A stretch of 64,000 nt of DNA from Clostridium algoriphilum (GCF_020443705.1 NZ_JAIZZK010000017.1:26045-90044), one strand, 5' to 3'; counted from the stretch's first letter, positions 8,908 to 18,047 are shown. Notes: a model not told the origin generated them from the sequence alone. Made by a program: numbers and translations.

Positions 8908-10263
8908 TTAATTCTTAAAGCTATGTATAGGCGCTGGAATTCTTCCACCACGATTTATAAAATCAGCACTTGAGAATTCACTTACCTTCATAACAGGTGC
9001 ACGTCCAAGAAGTCCACCAAATTCAACAGAATCCCCAACTTTTTTACCTGGCGCAGGTATAAGCCTTGTTGCAGTAGTTTTATTATTAATCATTCCAATT
9101 GCACACTCATCCGCAATAATTGCTGATATTGTTTCCGCAGGAGTGTCTCCCGGAATAGCAATCATATCTAGACCTACTGAACATACGCATGTCATAGCTT
9201 CAAGTTTCTCAATGTTTAAAGCCCCTTTTTCAACAGCCTCAATCATTCCTTCATCCTCACTTACAGGTATAAATGCGCCACTTAATCCACCAACAGAACC
9301 AGAAGCCATTATTCCACCTTTTTTAACTGCATCATTTAACATGGCTAATGCACAAGTTGTTCCATGAGTTCCACATACCTCAAGGCCCATTTCCTCAAGA
9401 ATTCTAGCAACACTATCACCTATAGCAGGTGTTGGTGCCAAAGATAAATCTACTATACCAAAAGGCACATTTAACCTTTTGGCAGCTTCCTTGCCTACTA
9501 ATTGACCCATTCTTGTTATTTTAAAGGCAGTCTTCTTTATCTCTTCAGCTACAACTCCAAAATCCTCACCTCGTACTTTTTCAAGAGCAACCTTTACTGT
9601 ACCTGGACCACTTATTCCTACATTTAGAGTACATTCAGGCTCTCCAACACCGTGGAAAGCTCCTGCCATAAAAGGATTATCTTCAACTGCATTTGCAAAT
9701 ACTACAATCTTTGCACAACCAAGTCCATCTCTATCTGAAGTTAATCTCGCAGATTCCTTAATAATCTGACCCATTTCACGGACACCATCCATGTTGATTC
9801 CTACCTTAGAACTTGCGACACATACTGATGAACATACCCGCTCAGTTACCCTCATAGCTTCAGGTATAGATGATATTAGTCTATGATCACCAGTAGTATA
9901 TCCTTTTTGAATAAGCGCAGAAAATCCACCAATAAAGTTTATTCCAAGTTCATTTGCAATTTTATCAAGCATTATAGCATACTCTACATAGTTTTCATCT
10001 TGAGACGCTCCTGCTATTAGTGAAATTGGAGTAACTGAAATTCTCTTATTAATTATTGGAACCCCATATTCCATCTCTAAATCTTCGCCTACCTTAACTA
10101 AGTTTCCAGCTAGTCTCATAATCTTATCATATATTCTCTGCCTAGACCTTTTACCATCAAAATCACAACAATCAAGTAATGATATTCCCATAGTAAGCGT
10201 TCTAATATCTAACTTTTCATGATCTAACATTTTAACTGTTTCCATTATTTGATTAATATTCAC
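8908..10263 (-). CDS. UPF0210 (PFL/DUF711) family protein
   Basis: This 451-residue protein is a full-length UPF0210 member, recognisable from its start [13 protein letters not shown], the block [12 protein letters not shown], and the conserved [14 protein letters not shown] and [16 protein letters not shown] stretches. The family has a glycyl-radical-enzyme-like (PFL-like) fold but no established reaction. The start at 10263 is 10 bases after the stop of the ACT-domain gene, so the two are co-transcribed, a pairing conserved in many Firmicutes. The operon sits behind a glycine riboswitch, which ties its expression to glycine and suggests a role in amino-acid or one-carbon metabolism. That link is inference. 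Confidence 0.9.
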   Translation of the reverse strand: MNINQIMETVKMLDHEKLDIRTLTMGISLLDCCDFDGKRSRQRIYDKIMRLAGNLVKVGEDLEMEYGVPIINKRISVTPISLIAGASQDENYVEYAIMLDKIANELGINFIGGFSALIQKGYTTGDHRLISSIPEAMRVTERVCSSVCVASSKVGINMDGVREMGQIIKESARLTSDRDGLGCAKIVVFANAVEDNPFMAGAFHGVGEPECTLNVGISGPGTVKVALEKVRGEDFGVVAEEIKKTAFKITRMGQLVGKEAAKRLNVPFGIVDLSLAPTPAIGDSVARILEEMGLEVCGTHGTTCALAMLNDAVKKGGIMASGSVGGLSGAFIPVSEDEGMIEAVEKGALNIEKLEAMTCVCSVGLDMIAIPGDTPAETISAIIADECAIGMINNKTTATRLIPAPGKKVGDSVEFGGLLGRAPVMKVSEFSSADFINRGGRIPAPIHSFKN

Positions 10264-10273
10264 TTTCTACCTC

Positions 10274-10543
10274 CTATAAAAGATGCATTGAATTAAATAC
10301 ATCCTCGTGTTGCATTTTTATTAAAACTTTTAAAATTTTACCTTTTTCATTTAATGTTTCATTTAATTCCTTTAAAGAAATATTAATATTAGATAATTCC
10401 ACGAGCATTACCATAGTAAAAAAATCATTCATAATAGTTTGATTAATGTCTAAAATGTTTGCGTTTTTTTCAAACAAAAGATTTGATACATTAGCAATAA
10501 TACCTACTTTGTCTTTTCCAATTACAGTTAACACAGCCTTCAT
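10274..10543 (-). CDS. ACT domain protein, UPF0237 family
   Basis: This is a small, single ACT-domain protein of 89 residues, the usual UPF0237 length. It begins MKAVLTVIGKDKVGIIANVS, the ligand-binding glycine loop of ACT domains, and continues NANILDINQTIM. ACT domains bind amino acids and regulate partner enzymes. The start is placed at the ATG of 10541-10543 because GGAGGG lies directly upstream and family homology begins there. A longer frame reaching 10642 would run through the riboswitch terminator and is rejected. It is the first gene of the operon and may be the amino-acid sensor of the UPF0210 protein. Confidence 0.9.
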   Translation of the reverse strand: MKAVLTVIGKDKVGIIANVSNLLFEKNANILDINQTIMNDFFTMVMLVELSNINISLKELNETLNEKGKILKVLIKMQHEDVFNSMHLL

Positions 10544-10566
10544 TTTTTTCCCTCCATTTTTTAGTC

Positions 10567-10787
10567 GCAAAAAGAGCCGAATAGATAATATTCGACCCTT
10601 GAAATCAATATTATCCCTTGTCCTTTTACCTGAGAGTTTCATTAGTTTTTACTAACTTTCTCCTTCGGTGCTCAATTAGAGTCTCTCCAAGGGCTCGTCC
10701 TGTAACAGTCATATCAATGTGGTACCTGAAAATTTAACTTTTTTTGGGTATATAGATTCCTATACACTCCTGCTACACTCATCCGAA
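10567..10787 (-). promoter_or_regulatory. Glycine riboswitch with terminator/antiterminator expression platform
   Basis: On the minus strand the second aptamer (about 10612-10690) reads GGAGAGAC, CACCGAAGGAG, then AACTCTCAGGTAAAAGGACA, the gcvT-element signature. An upstream, more divergent aptamer (10690-10787, ending CAGGACGAGC) suggests the tandem form. Downstream, GATAATATT (read from 10607-10615) can pair perfectly with AATATTATC (10584-10592). Alternatively CGAATA/TATTCG (10578-10594) forms a terminator followed by CTCTTTTTG. The two helices exclude each other, as expected of a glycine-on switch. The first aptamer is less certain than the second. Confidence 0.9.
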
Positions 10788-10813
10788 CTATTAAATTGTA
10801 AGTTATTATTATT

Positions 10814-10842
10814 ATAATATCAGTTTTAACAATTAATTTCAA
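10814..10842 (-). promoter_or_regulatory. Sigma-A promoter for the glycine riboswitch operon
   Basis: On the minus strand TTGAAA (10837-10842), a 17-base spacer and TATTAT (10814-10819) stand about 30 bases before the first aptamer. Confidence 0.65.
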
Positions 10843-10903
10843 CATATTCTATTCTTTTAGTCTACATAATCTATATATTCACCTATTTTTAGTTATAATA
10901 TGC

Positions 10904-12112
10904 TTAAGCTACTTCTTCTTTTTCTAGTTTTTCACTTTTGTTAATATTACTCCTATAAAGCATACATGAGTATACTACCAAAAGTAAAATTATGAATACT
11001 GAAGAAACTCTATACATAATTGCATAACCTTTGTACCCAGCAATAGAACCAAGAAGAACTGATCCAACTGTATAAGCTAAATCCATAGCAGATAAGAAAG
11101 TTCCATTTGCTGCACCCTTTCTATTTTCTGGTGAACGATTTACAGCCCAAGCCTGCAGTGATGGTTGCACCGCTCCATATCCAAGACCATAAAATAAAGA
11201 AGCTATCACAAGAGCAGGCACAGAACTTGCATAGGATAATAATATAAGACCTATAATTAATGAAATTGAACCAGGGATTATTATTACAACATGTCCCCTT
11301 TTATCAAATATCTTTCCAACAAAAGGTCTTGTAACTAAAATTATTGAAAGATATCCAACAAAGTAAATCCAAATTGAGGATATTTTTAATTCTTTGCCAT
11401 ACAACATTATATAACTCATAATTCCACACAGCGTAATTACAAGAAGAAAACATAACAAAGAAGGCAAGGCTGCTTTCTTTTCAAATGAATCAGCCAAGGA
11501 AAACTTTTTCTTTAAATTCTTTTCATTAAAAGTATTTTTTGGTATTTTAACCTGACTAAGAAATATTACTCCTATAACTACTAATGCGATTGATGTAAGT
11601 GCAATATTCTTAAAACTGTATAAATTCATTATAATTATTGCAAATATAGGTGATAATGCCATAGATATTATCATTGAAAGTGAATAGTAGCCCATGCCTT
11701 CACCACGTTTATCTACGGGTATAATATTCGAGAAAATTGCAGCTGCTCCAGTAGACGCGAGTCCCCACCCTATTCCCTGAATGATACGAACAAAAATTAT
11801 TGCATCTAAGGGAAGCCAAATAAATGATAATGTACTTCCTGCAAGGATTATCGAACCTACTAGAAGCAAAGGCTTGATTTCTATTTTATCCATAATACTT
11901 CCTGTAAATAGTCTAATTAACAAAGAAGTTATAGAAAATGTACTTACAACGAGACTTGCTTCAAGGTTACTCCCCCCACTAGCCTTTGCATATGCAGGTA
12001 ATGTTGGTGTAAGCATATAGAAAGCTAGATATATAAATAGATTAGAAAATAACATTAATATATAACTTTTAGTCCATAGTTTTGATGTTCTTGTCTTAAT
12101 ATTTGCTTTCAA
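10904..12112 (-). CDS. MFS transporter (multidrug exporter-like)
   Basis: This 402-residue protein has about twelve hydrophobic segments and major facilitator motifs, including a loop-2/3 GSIMDKIEIKPLLLVG region and GIGWGLASTGAAAIFSNIIP. It resembles 12-helix drug/proton antiporters of the Bcr/YfkF type. It begins one base after the MarR regulator gene that precedes it, so the pair is one operon and the exporter is probably derepressed when MarR binds a drug or phenolic ligand. The substrate is unknown. The ATG at 12112 follows AAGGAAGGATTA inside the end of the marR gene. Confidence 0.88.
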   Translation of the reverse strand: MKANIKTRTSKLWTKSYILMLFSNLFIYLAFYMLTPTLPAYAKASGGSNLEASLVVSTFSITSLLIRLFTGSIMDKIEIKPLLLVGSIILAGSTLSFIWLPLDAIIFVRIIQGIGWGLASTGAAAIFSNIIPVDKRGEGMGYYSLSMIISMALSPIFAIIIMNLYSFKNIALTSIALVVIGVIFLSQVKIPKNTFNEKNLKKKFSLADSFEKKAALPSLLCFLLVITLCGIMSYIMLYGKELKISSIWIYFVGYLSIILVTRPFVGKIFDKRGHVVIIIPGSISLIIGLILLSYASSVPALVIASLFYGLGYGAVQPSLQAWAVNRSPENRKGAANGTFLSAMDLAYTVGSVLLGSIAGYKGYAIMYRVSSVFIILLLVVYSCMLYRSNINKSEKLEKEEVA

Positions 12113-12113
12113 A

Positions 12114-12563
12114 TTAATCCTTCCTTTCTTCTTGTAAATCGTCTATATTTTCATTTATTTGTAGAAAAACTCTATTAAATATTTCTAGCTTCTCATGAGA
12201 AATACCCTTAAGAATATCATTGAATATTTCCTCTAAAAATGGAATAACTTTTTTGCAGGTGCTTAAACCTTCGTCAGTTATATGTATAACAATGGACCTT
12301 CTGTCTTCTTTACTTTGGTGCCTTTCAATAAAGTTTTTTCTTTCTAATATATCAATTATTCTAGTTAAAGTAGATTGATCTTTTGTTGAAATCTCCGCTA
12401 GTTGCTTTTGACTTATTTTATCTTTTTTAGATAATTTCATTAATACTGCCCATTGCTCTGTTGTAAGATGAAACTTAACCAGTCTACTATTAAGGTAATG
12501 TAATAATTTTTTATTGATTTTATTTGTAAGCATTCCAATATCTTGGTCATAAGATTCAAACAT
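12114..12563 (-). CDS. MarR family transcriptional regulator
   Basis: This is a 149-residue winged-helix regulator. The HTH region reads TTEQWAVLMKLSKKDKISQKQLAE and is followed by the wing DRRSIVIHITDEG, both standard for MarR. The start was set at the ATG of 12561-12563, which has AGGGGAGA ten bases upstream. An in-frame ATG at 12599 has no ribosome binding site. A likely operator, TTAG-8-CTAA (12603-12618), overlaps the -10 box of its own promoter, so autorepression of the marR-MFS operon is expected. Confidence 0.9.
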   Translation of the reverse strand: MFESYDQDIGMLTNKINKKLLHYLNSRLVKFHLTTEQWAVLMKLSKKDKISQKQLAEISTKDQSTLTRIIDILERKNFIERHQSKEDRRSIVIHITDEGLSTCKKVIPFLEEIFNDILKGISHEKLEIFNRVFLQINENIDDLQEERKD

Positions 12564-12602
12564 ATTTTTATCATCTCCCCTAATTACTTGTTGCATCATT
12601 AA

Positions 12603-12646
12603 TTAGTACAACATCTAATTATATACTCCTTTTAATGTTATTTCAA
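12603..12646 (-). promoter_or_regulatory. marR-MFS promoter with candidate operator
   Basis: On the minus strand TTGAAA (12641-12646), a 17-base spacer and TATAAT (12618-12623) form a near-consensus promoter. The inverted repeat TTAGTACAACATCTAA (12603-12618) covers the start-site region and is a candidate MarR operator. Confidence 0.65.
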
Positions 12647-12969
12647 TGTTTATATATAAAAGTTATTATATTTATATTTTACAAATAATTACTTTACAAT
12701 CTAATTGTACAAGCCTATACATTATAATCCTTACTGTTGAATCTCAAGTACACAGCCCAGTATCATATATTGTAGATTGCGTTAAAATATTAAAAAAATA
12801 TTTTACTTCAATAACTATTGAAATATATCCAGAAGTTGGGGGGCACAGTGGAAAAGCTAAAAGTGAAGGACAATTTGAAATTTCAGATCCTAGAGATGTA
12901 AATGAAATGAGTGACATGCTCTATGCTAAAGGTTACCAGCCAGTTTTTAAAGATTGGGATATTATTTAA
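12646..12969 (+). CDS. Uncertain ORF, perhaps the 3' part of a decayed gene
   Basis: The second half looks protein-like ([20 protein letters not shown], then [18 protein letters not shown]). The first 35 codons overlap the divergent marR promoter and look like chance hydrophobic translation. No ATG with a ribosome binding site exists near the convincing part. I do not recognise the family. It may be a remnant that lost its 5' end, or a short gene with an unusual start around 12738-12780. Confidence 0.3.
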   Translation: MFIYKSYYIYILQIITLQSNCTSLYIIILTVESQVHSPVSYIVDCVKILKKYFTSITIEIYPEVGGHSGKAKSEGQFEISDPRDVNEMSDMLYAKGYQPVFKDWDII

Positions 12970-13007
12970 TGATAGAATTAGAATTCAATTATCCTAATTC
13001 TATCATT
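12968..13007 (+). terminator. Hairpin overlapping the ORF stop
   Basis: A perfect 14-base stem (12968-12981 with 12994-13007) includes the stop codon. It lacks a U-run. Confidence 0.45.
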
Positions 13008-13062
13008 GGAAGCTATATATGGAATAAAACTTCATAATATAATGGATATTAGAAAGGGAAGC

Positions 13063-13104
13063 ACAAAGAGATGATTTCTGTACAACCAGAAATCATCTCT
13101 TTGT
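13063..13104. terminator. Strong terminator between the 12.9-kb ORF and lon
   Basis: A perfect 18-base stem (13063-13080 with 13087-13104) has loop TACAAC. The plus strand continues TTGTTATTTTTAT. On the minus strand it lies 20 bases after the lon stop, so it probably works in both directions. Confidence 0.85.
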
Positions 13105-13123
13105 TTGTTATTTTTATAAATTT

Positions 13124-15511
13124 CTACATCTGATTTGCATTAAATGTCGCTTCAGTTGATATATTAGGATTAAATACATGCTCCACTCTCGGTAATGATA
13201 TCCCGAGTGTTTCACGAAGAACATCCTCTACTGTCTCTACAGTTTTAATAGTTAATTGATTCTTAACTTCTTCTGGTACTTCCTTTAAATCAACTAGATT
13301 TTCTTTTGGAATTAATATTTTTGTTATACCAGCTCTTTGAGCCCCTATTAATTTTTCCTTAAGTCCACCTATTGGAAGTACCGCTCCTCTTAAAGTGATT
13401 TCACCTGTCATTGCAAGCTTTGAATCCACTTTTATTCCTGTAACAAGTGATGCAAGTGCAGTGAATAAGGTAATTCCAGCTGATGGACCATCTTTAGGAA
13501 CAGATCCTGATGGAACATGAATATGAAGATCTCTTTCCTTAAAGTTTATTGAATTCATTGGTAGCCTTGATTTAAGTAGACTTAAAGAAATCTTTGCAGA
13601 CTCTTTCATAACATCTCCTAGTTGGCCCGTTAAGATAACTTGTCCACTTCCTATCATATCCGTTGCTTCAACGAAGAGTATCTCTCCACCTACAGCTGTC
13701 CATGCAAGACCTGTAACAACTCCTGGTGGATTATTCCTCTGAGCTTTATCATGGCTTGAAACTTTTCTTCCAAGCAAATCATCTAACTTACCTACTGTAA
13801 CAACAAATGGTAACTCTCCCTTATGTGAGACAATCTTCTCAGAAGTAATTCTTGCGAGAGTAGCTAGTTGTTTTTTTAGTCCACGAACTCCAGCTTCCTG
13901 AGTATATTCACTAACTATCTTTTGCAAAGCTTCGTCTTCAATAACTAGCTGCTCATTATTTAACCCATGCTCTTCAAGTATTTCAGGTATTAAATGATTT
14001 TTGCCAATATGGAATTTTTCACTCATAGTATAACTAGATATTTGAATAATCTCCATTCTATCAAGTAAAGGCCTAGGAATATTTTCCAAAGAGTTAGCTG
14101 TTGCTACAAAGAATACTTCTGACAAATCATAAGGTAAATCCAAATAATGATCAGTAAAGCTATTATTTTGCTCTGGATCTAGTACCTCAAGTAATGCGCT
14201 AGCTGGATCTCCATTATAACCCGTCATTAGCTTGTCCACTTCATCTAAAACCATAACCGGATTTATTTCTCCTGCTTTTTTAATGCTTTGAATAATTCTT
14301 CCTGGCATTGCCCCGATATACGTTCTTCTATGTCCTCTAATTTCAGCTTCATCACGTATGCCTCCTAAACTCAATCGTATATATTTCCGATCTAATGCCT
14401 GTGCAATACTTTTACCTAGACTTGTCTTTCCTGTGCCAGGAGGTCCAACTAATAATAAAATAGAACCTTTTTTATCCTTTTTAAGTTGCATAACTGCTAA
14501 ATGTTGTATTATTCTATCCTTAACCTTTTCAAGCCCATAATGCTGCTCATCAAGTATTCTCCTTGCTTCTACTAAATTTATAGCTGTAGGAACAGATTTT
14601 TTCCAAGGAAGCTTAACTAATAAGTCTAAATAGTTACGTATAACATTGTATTCAGCACTACTCTCACTTTGTCTTTCTAGCTTTTCAAGTTCATCTAAGG
14701 CAGCATTTTTTATTTCTTCTGGCATTTCAGCTTCTTCAATTTTACTTAAATAATCTTTATCTTTTTTAGCCCCTTCACTTTTGCCTTCATTTAATTCATT
14801 TTGAATAGCTTTTAATTGCTCTCTGAGTACTGATTCTCTATATGTTTTATTGGCCTTTTGGGTAAATTTTTCTGCCATCTCGAATTGCAATTTTAAAGCT
14901 TCTTTTTGTTTTAAGAGGTAATCCATAAATTTAAGTATTCTATCTTTTAATGATTGGGTTTGGATTAAATCATACTTTTCTTCATTTGTAAGAGGCATAA
15001 ATTGAGTAAGATGAGCCATAAGTTTGTTTATATTTGTCTCATCATCTATCATCTTCATAAACTGGTCTGATCCCTTGAATTTTTGACTAACTTCACGGGT
15101 AACCTTCTTAACATACTCTAGCATTTCTTCTTGACTTTTTTCTGTAAGATCAATGACATCTGGTGCTAACTCAAATTCTACACGAATAGAGTCATCTTGT
15201 ATATTAAGAGCTTTTATCGCTACTCTATCTAAAACTTTAATTTTTACTTGGTATCCGTTATCTGTTTTTTCAATTCCATTAACATGAAATGAAACACCAA
15301 TGCTATGAAAATCTTCCTGAGTAAGCTTATTTTCATTAAAATTCTTCTTTAAAGGTAATGCAATACTAACTTGCTCATCCTTAGCTAAATTTTCAAGTTC
15401 TTCCTCACTAATCTTATTTAGTTTTAAAGTATACGTCATTCCTGGTAATAAAACTATATCAGATACAGGAATTACCATTCCATCTTTGTTTTTCTTATCT
15501 AAATTCATCAT
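13124..15511 (-). CDS. lon: ATP-dependent Lon protease
   Basis: This cytoplasmic AAA+ serine protease degrades damaged and regulatory proteins. The 795-residue protein has the Lon N-terminal substrate-binding domain (1-200), a coiled linker, the AAA+ core with Walker A GPPGTGKT (356-363) and Walker B VMVLDEVD, and the C-terminal protease domain with PKDGPSAG (Ser677) and GGLKEK (Lys720), the catalytic dyad. The start was moved from an upstream ATG at 15541, which has no ribosome binding site, to the ATG at 15511, which follows AGAAAGG. A palindrome at 15541-15558 matches the operator of the TetR gene upstream, so lon may be under that regulator. Confidence 0.96.
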   Translation of the reverse strand: MMNLDKKNKDGMVIPVSDIVLLPGMTYTLKLNKISEEELENLAKDEQVSIALPLKKNFNENKLTQEDFHSIGVSFHVNGIEKTDNGYQVKIKVLDRVAIKALNIQDDSIRVEFELAPDVIDLTEKSQEEMLEYVKKVTREVSQKFKGSDQFMKMIDDETNINKLMAHLTQFMPLTNEEKYDLIQTQSLKDRILKFMDYLLKQKEALKLQFEMAEKFTQKANKTYRESVLREQLKAIQNELNEGKSEGAKKDKDYLSKIEEAEMPEEIKNAALDELEKLERQSESSAEYNVIRNYLDLLVKLPWKKSVPTAINLVEARRILDEQHYGLEKVKDRIIQHLAVMQLKKDKKGSILLLVGPPGTGKTSLGKSIAQALDRKYIRLSLGGIRDEAEIRGHRRTYIGAMPGRIIQSIKKAGEINPVMVLDEVDKLMTGYNGDPASALLEVLDPEQNNSFTDHYLDLPYDLSEVFFVATANSLENIPRPLLDRMEIIQISSYTMSEKFHIGKNHLIPEILEEHGLNNEQLVIEDEALQKIVSEYTQEAGVRGLKKQLATLARITSEKIVSHKGELPFVVTVGKLDDLLGRKVSSHDKAQRNNPPGVVTGLAWTAVGGEILFVEATDMIGSGQVILTGQLGDVMKESAKISLSLLKSRLPMNSINFKERDLHIHVPSGSVPKDGPSAGITLFTALASLVTGIKVDSKLAMTGEITLRGAVLPIGGLKEKLIGAQRAGITKILIPKENLVDLKEVPEEVKNQLTIKTVETVEDVLRETLGISLPRVEHVFNPNISTEATFNANQM

Positions 15512-15540
15512 TATAATCATCCTTTCTTTTTTAATATTCA

Positions 15541-15558
15541 TAAGCGAATGTTCGTTTA
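15541..15558. promoter_or_regulatory. Candidate TetR operator in front of lon
   Basis: The near-palindrome TAAGCGAATGTTCGTTTA agrees in 13 of 18 positions with the operator inside the tetR promoter (16235-16252). It lies 30 bases upstream of the lon start codon. Confidence 0.5.
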
Positions 15559-15575
15559 ATTAATTTTTAAATAAT

Positions 15576-15618
15576 AACGAGATCTTTTGTAATTATTATA
15601 TAACAAAGTTTTCTCGTT
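15576..15618 (-). terminator. Terminator after the tetR gene
   Basis: AACGAGA (15576-15582) pairs with TCTCGTT (15612-15618), with further pairing inside. On the minus strand TTATTATTTAAAAA follows. It separates tetR from lon. Confidence 0.6.
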
Positions 15619-15644
15619 CTTATTTGGTAAAATAATATATCTAA

Positions 15645-16208
15645 TTAAGCTAGCAACGCATCCTGTATAATCATAATCATTTCTTCTAGTAAACTGGCCT
15701 GTTCAGATTCTCCAGTGCATTGCTTAATCGCAATGGATTTTACTGGGTAAAAAAGTATTGCTACCAAATTATCGTTTTGAATATCCTTAAACACCCTTTT
15801 CTCTTTCATTTCCTCAAGCAAATTATTTAAATTATTTATACCTCTTCGCTCTAGGCAGTGACTTGCCAAAGCTGGACAACTTGAAAATTGATCTACAAAA
15901 TGAAATATTTCTCCATGTTCTTGGATATAGGTATAATAGCCTCTAGCAAGTATTTCAATAAGCTCATGCCCATCCATATCCTTATAAACCATGCTAAGTA
16001 AATAATCAAATATTTCTTCAGAATACTCATGATATATATCTTGAAACATAATTTCTTTATTCTCATAATAAATATAAACGGTAGCTGGGGAAACCCCTGC
16101 CTCTTTAGCAATTTTAGAAATAGAAGTACCATGAAAACCTAATTCAAGTATTAGCTTAACAACTGCTTCCTTTATACTCTTTTCTTTTTCATCATCTTTT
16201 CGTCTCAT
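15645..16208 (-). CDS. TetR/AcrR family transcriptional regulator
   Basis: This is a 187-residue repressor-type protein. The N-terminal HTH (KEAVVKLILELGFHGTSISK, then AGVSPATVYIYYENK) is a textbook TetR domain. The C-terminal ligand-binding region is unlike any I can name. The ATG at 16208 follows AGAGGTG. Its promoter contains a palindromic operator between the -35 and -10 boxes, so autorepression is very likely. The same motif recurs before lon, and the MATE exporter gene lies upstream in the same orientation, so lon and the exporter are candidate targets. Confidence 0.9.
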   Translation of the reverse strand: MRRKDDEKEKSIKEAVVKLILELGFHGTSISKIAKEAGVSPATVYIYYENKEIMFQDIYHEYSEEIFDYLLSMVYKDMDGHELIEILARGYYTYIQEHGEIFHFVDQFSSCPALASHCLERRGINNLNNLLEEMKEKRVFKDIQNDNLVAILFYPVKSIAIKQCTGESEQASLLEEMIMIIQDALLA

Positions 16209-16230
16209 TTGAACACCTCTATTAACTTAT

Positions 16231-16259
16231 ATAATAAATGATCGTTCATTTATTGTCAA
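16231..16259 (-). promoter_or_regulatory. tetR promoter with embedded operator
   Basis: On the minus strand TTGACA (16254-16259) and TATTAT (16231-16236) are separated by exactly 17 bases. The perfect inverted repeat AATAAATGA/TCATTTATT (16233-16254, four-base centre) fills the space between them, so a bound TetR would block RNA polymerase. Confidence 0.8.
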
Positions 16260-16280
16260 GTAACATTTATTGTCAAGTAA
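16247..16280. repeat. Exact 17-base tandem duplication in the tetR promoter
   Basis: CATTTATTGTCAAGTAA occurs twice head to tail (16247-16263 and 16264-16280). It duplicates the TTGACA -35 hexamer and one operator half-site. Confidence 0.95.
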
Positions 16281-16368
16281 TAATTTAATCTTTTATCTAT
16301 TTTTTTAATTCTTAAGCTTAAAATCTATAATTTGACTTCTTACTCTATTTTTAAGTAACCTTATGTAT

Positions 16369-17733
16369 TTATTTAGACCCTTTTTTATATTTAAATTTAT
16401 TTATACTTTCATATAGGAAAAATGCAGTAAGCGCTGTTGCAATTAGGTCAGCACAAGGCTGTGAAAGCCATAATCCATCTAGTTTAAAAGATAATGGTAG
16501 TATAATAATAAGAGGAATTAGTACTATGACTTGTCTTAATATGCTTAAAAGCATTGAGGTTTTTGCCTCATTTATAGCTTGAAAATAGCTTGCTCCTAAT
16601 ATTTGAAATCCTAAAATAGGCAAAAACATTAAATCTATTCTTAGTCCACGTGCACCTAATTTAATTAATTCATGATTGTTACCTACGAATGTGCCAATAA
16701 GCTGCCTTGCAAATAGTTGAACACCAATAAATCCTATTGTTGCGACGCAAGTTCCAGCAATTATTGCAAGCTTTAAAACCTTCAAAACTCTTGGGTACAA
16801 TTTAGCCCCATAATTATATCCTATTATAGGTTGTATTCCTTGACTTATACCAAATATAGGCATAAAAATAAGCATAGATATACTATTTAGTATTCCCATT
16901 GCAGCTATTGCAAGATCCCCTCCATAAGAATAAAGTCCTTTATTATATAAAATAATTACAAGACTGGATGCAATCTGCATAGAAAAAGGAGCCATGCCAA
17001 TTGCGAAAATCTCCTTTATAATATGTGTATGAAGCTTTAAACTGATTCTCTTTATTTTAAGTACACTTCCGCTACTTTTAAATGTGAAATATCTTAGAAC
17101 CAATATTGTATTAAAAGCTTGAGAAATTATTGTAGCTATTGCAGCACCTTGAATTCCCATATTAAAAACGAATATGAATATTGGATCTAATATAATATTG
17201 ATAATTGCACCAAATACCATTGTAAACATTGCCATTTTGGGATTACCCTCAGCTCTTATTATATTGTTTATACCAAACCCTACATTTTGAAAAACAGCAC
17301 CTATTAGTATGACTTGTATATATGCTTTTGCATAGGATATGCTATTTGCACTTGCCCCGAATATAATTAAAAGCTTGTTTAAAAACAAAACCCCAAATAG
17401 ACCAATTACTAATGATATTATTGTGATGATAATTAGAGAGTTCCCCAAGATATTTTCTGCAGCATCTTTGTTTTTTTCTCCTAGTCTTATTGAGATAACT
17501 GCACTAGCCCCTATCCCAACGAGCATACCAAAGGCCATTATAATAATGGATATTGGAAATGTGATAGCAAGTCCTGATAATGCATAGGATCCTACCCCTT
17601 TAATATGTCCTATATACATTCGATCTATAATGTTATATAAGGCGTTTACAATCATTCCAGTAATAGCAGGCACTGAAAACTTGAAAAGTAGTTTGCCTAT
17701 ACTTTCTGTTCCTAGTCCTTTTGTTTGATTCAT
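16369..17733 (-). CDS. MATE family efflux transporter
   Basis: This is a 454-residue, twelve-helix exporter of the MATE (MepA/NorM/DinF) superfamily. It is recognisable from the start GTESIGKLLFKFSVPAITGM, IIDRMYIGHIKGVG, and a second-half repeat with GISQGIQPIIGYNYGA. MATE proteins expel cationic drugs in exchange for sodium or protons. The closest type by these motifs is the MepA-like Firmicute group. It is followed by the tetR gene 160 bases downstream in the same direction, with its own promoter. The start ATG at 17733 follows a GGGGGAAG site. Confidence 0.92.
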   Translation of the reverse strand: MNQTKGLGTESIGKLLFKFSVPAITGMIVNALYNIIDRMYIGHIKGVGSYALSGLAITFPISIIIMAFGMLVGIGASAVISIRLGEKNKDAAENILGNSLIIITIISLVIGLFGVLFLNKLLIIFGASANSISYAKAYIQVILIGAVFQNVGFGINNIIRAEGNPKMAMFTMVFGAIINIILDPIFIFVFNMGIQGAAIATIISQAFNTILVLRYFTFKSSGSVLKIKRISLKLHTHIIKEIFAIGMAPFSMQIASSLVIILYNKGLYSYGGDLAIAAMGILNSISMLIFMPIFGISQGIQPIIGYNYGAKLYPRVLKVLKLAIIAGTCVATIGFIGVQLFARQLIGTFVGNNHELIKLGARGLRIDLMFLPILGFQILGASYFQAINEAKTSMLLSILRQVIVLIPLIIILPLSFKLDGLWLSQPCADLIATALTAFFLYESINKFKYKKGSK

Positions 17734-18047
17734 AAAACTTCCCCCATGTAAGTCACAAATTTATAGCTGAATAATGAACATCCACCATTGCTATACCTAC
17801 TTTTAAGTATAACATATGTTTTTAAATTTTTGATTTTTCCTTCTTTAAAATCATTATCTATCCTAGATATTAGCATCTCAAATAACAATTTATATCTTTT
17901 AATAATTATTATTGTTTACAAGTATATAAAAATATAGTATTATGAAAATACAGGAAAGTACAATAAAAAGTAGAGTTTATTCATAGTATTAAATATACCA
18001 ATATTTTTATTTATTATTAAAATAAGTTTTAAAAAGGAGAGATTAAA
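17734..18047. other. Divergent promoter region between the MATE and flavin oxidoreductase genes
   Basis: This is 314 bases carrying the plus-strand promoter at 17915-17943. No other structured element was recognised. Confidence 0.5.
17915..17943 (+). promoter_or_regulatory. Sigma-A promoter of the flavin oxidoreductase gene
   Basis: TTTACA (17915-17920), a 17-base spacer and TATTAT (17938-17943) lie about 100 bases before the TTG start. Confidence 0.7.

Noticed and set aside
10544..10642. Longer N-terminus for the ACT protein
   Set aside because: It would translate the riboswitch terminator; family homology and GGAGGG place the start at 10543.
15893..16132. Second minus-strand ORF within the tetR gene
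   Set aside because: Alternative frame of tetR with no ribosome binding site.
16247..16280. CRISPR-like short repeat
   Set aside because: Only two directly adjoining copies without spacers; it is a tandem duplication in a promoter. No CRISPR array was seen in the window.
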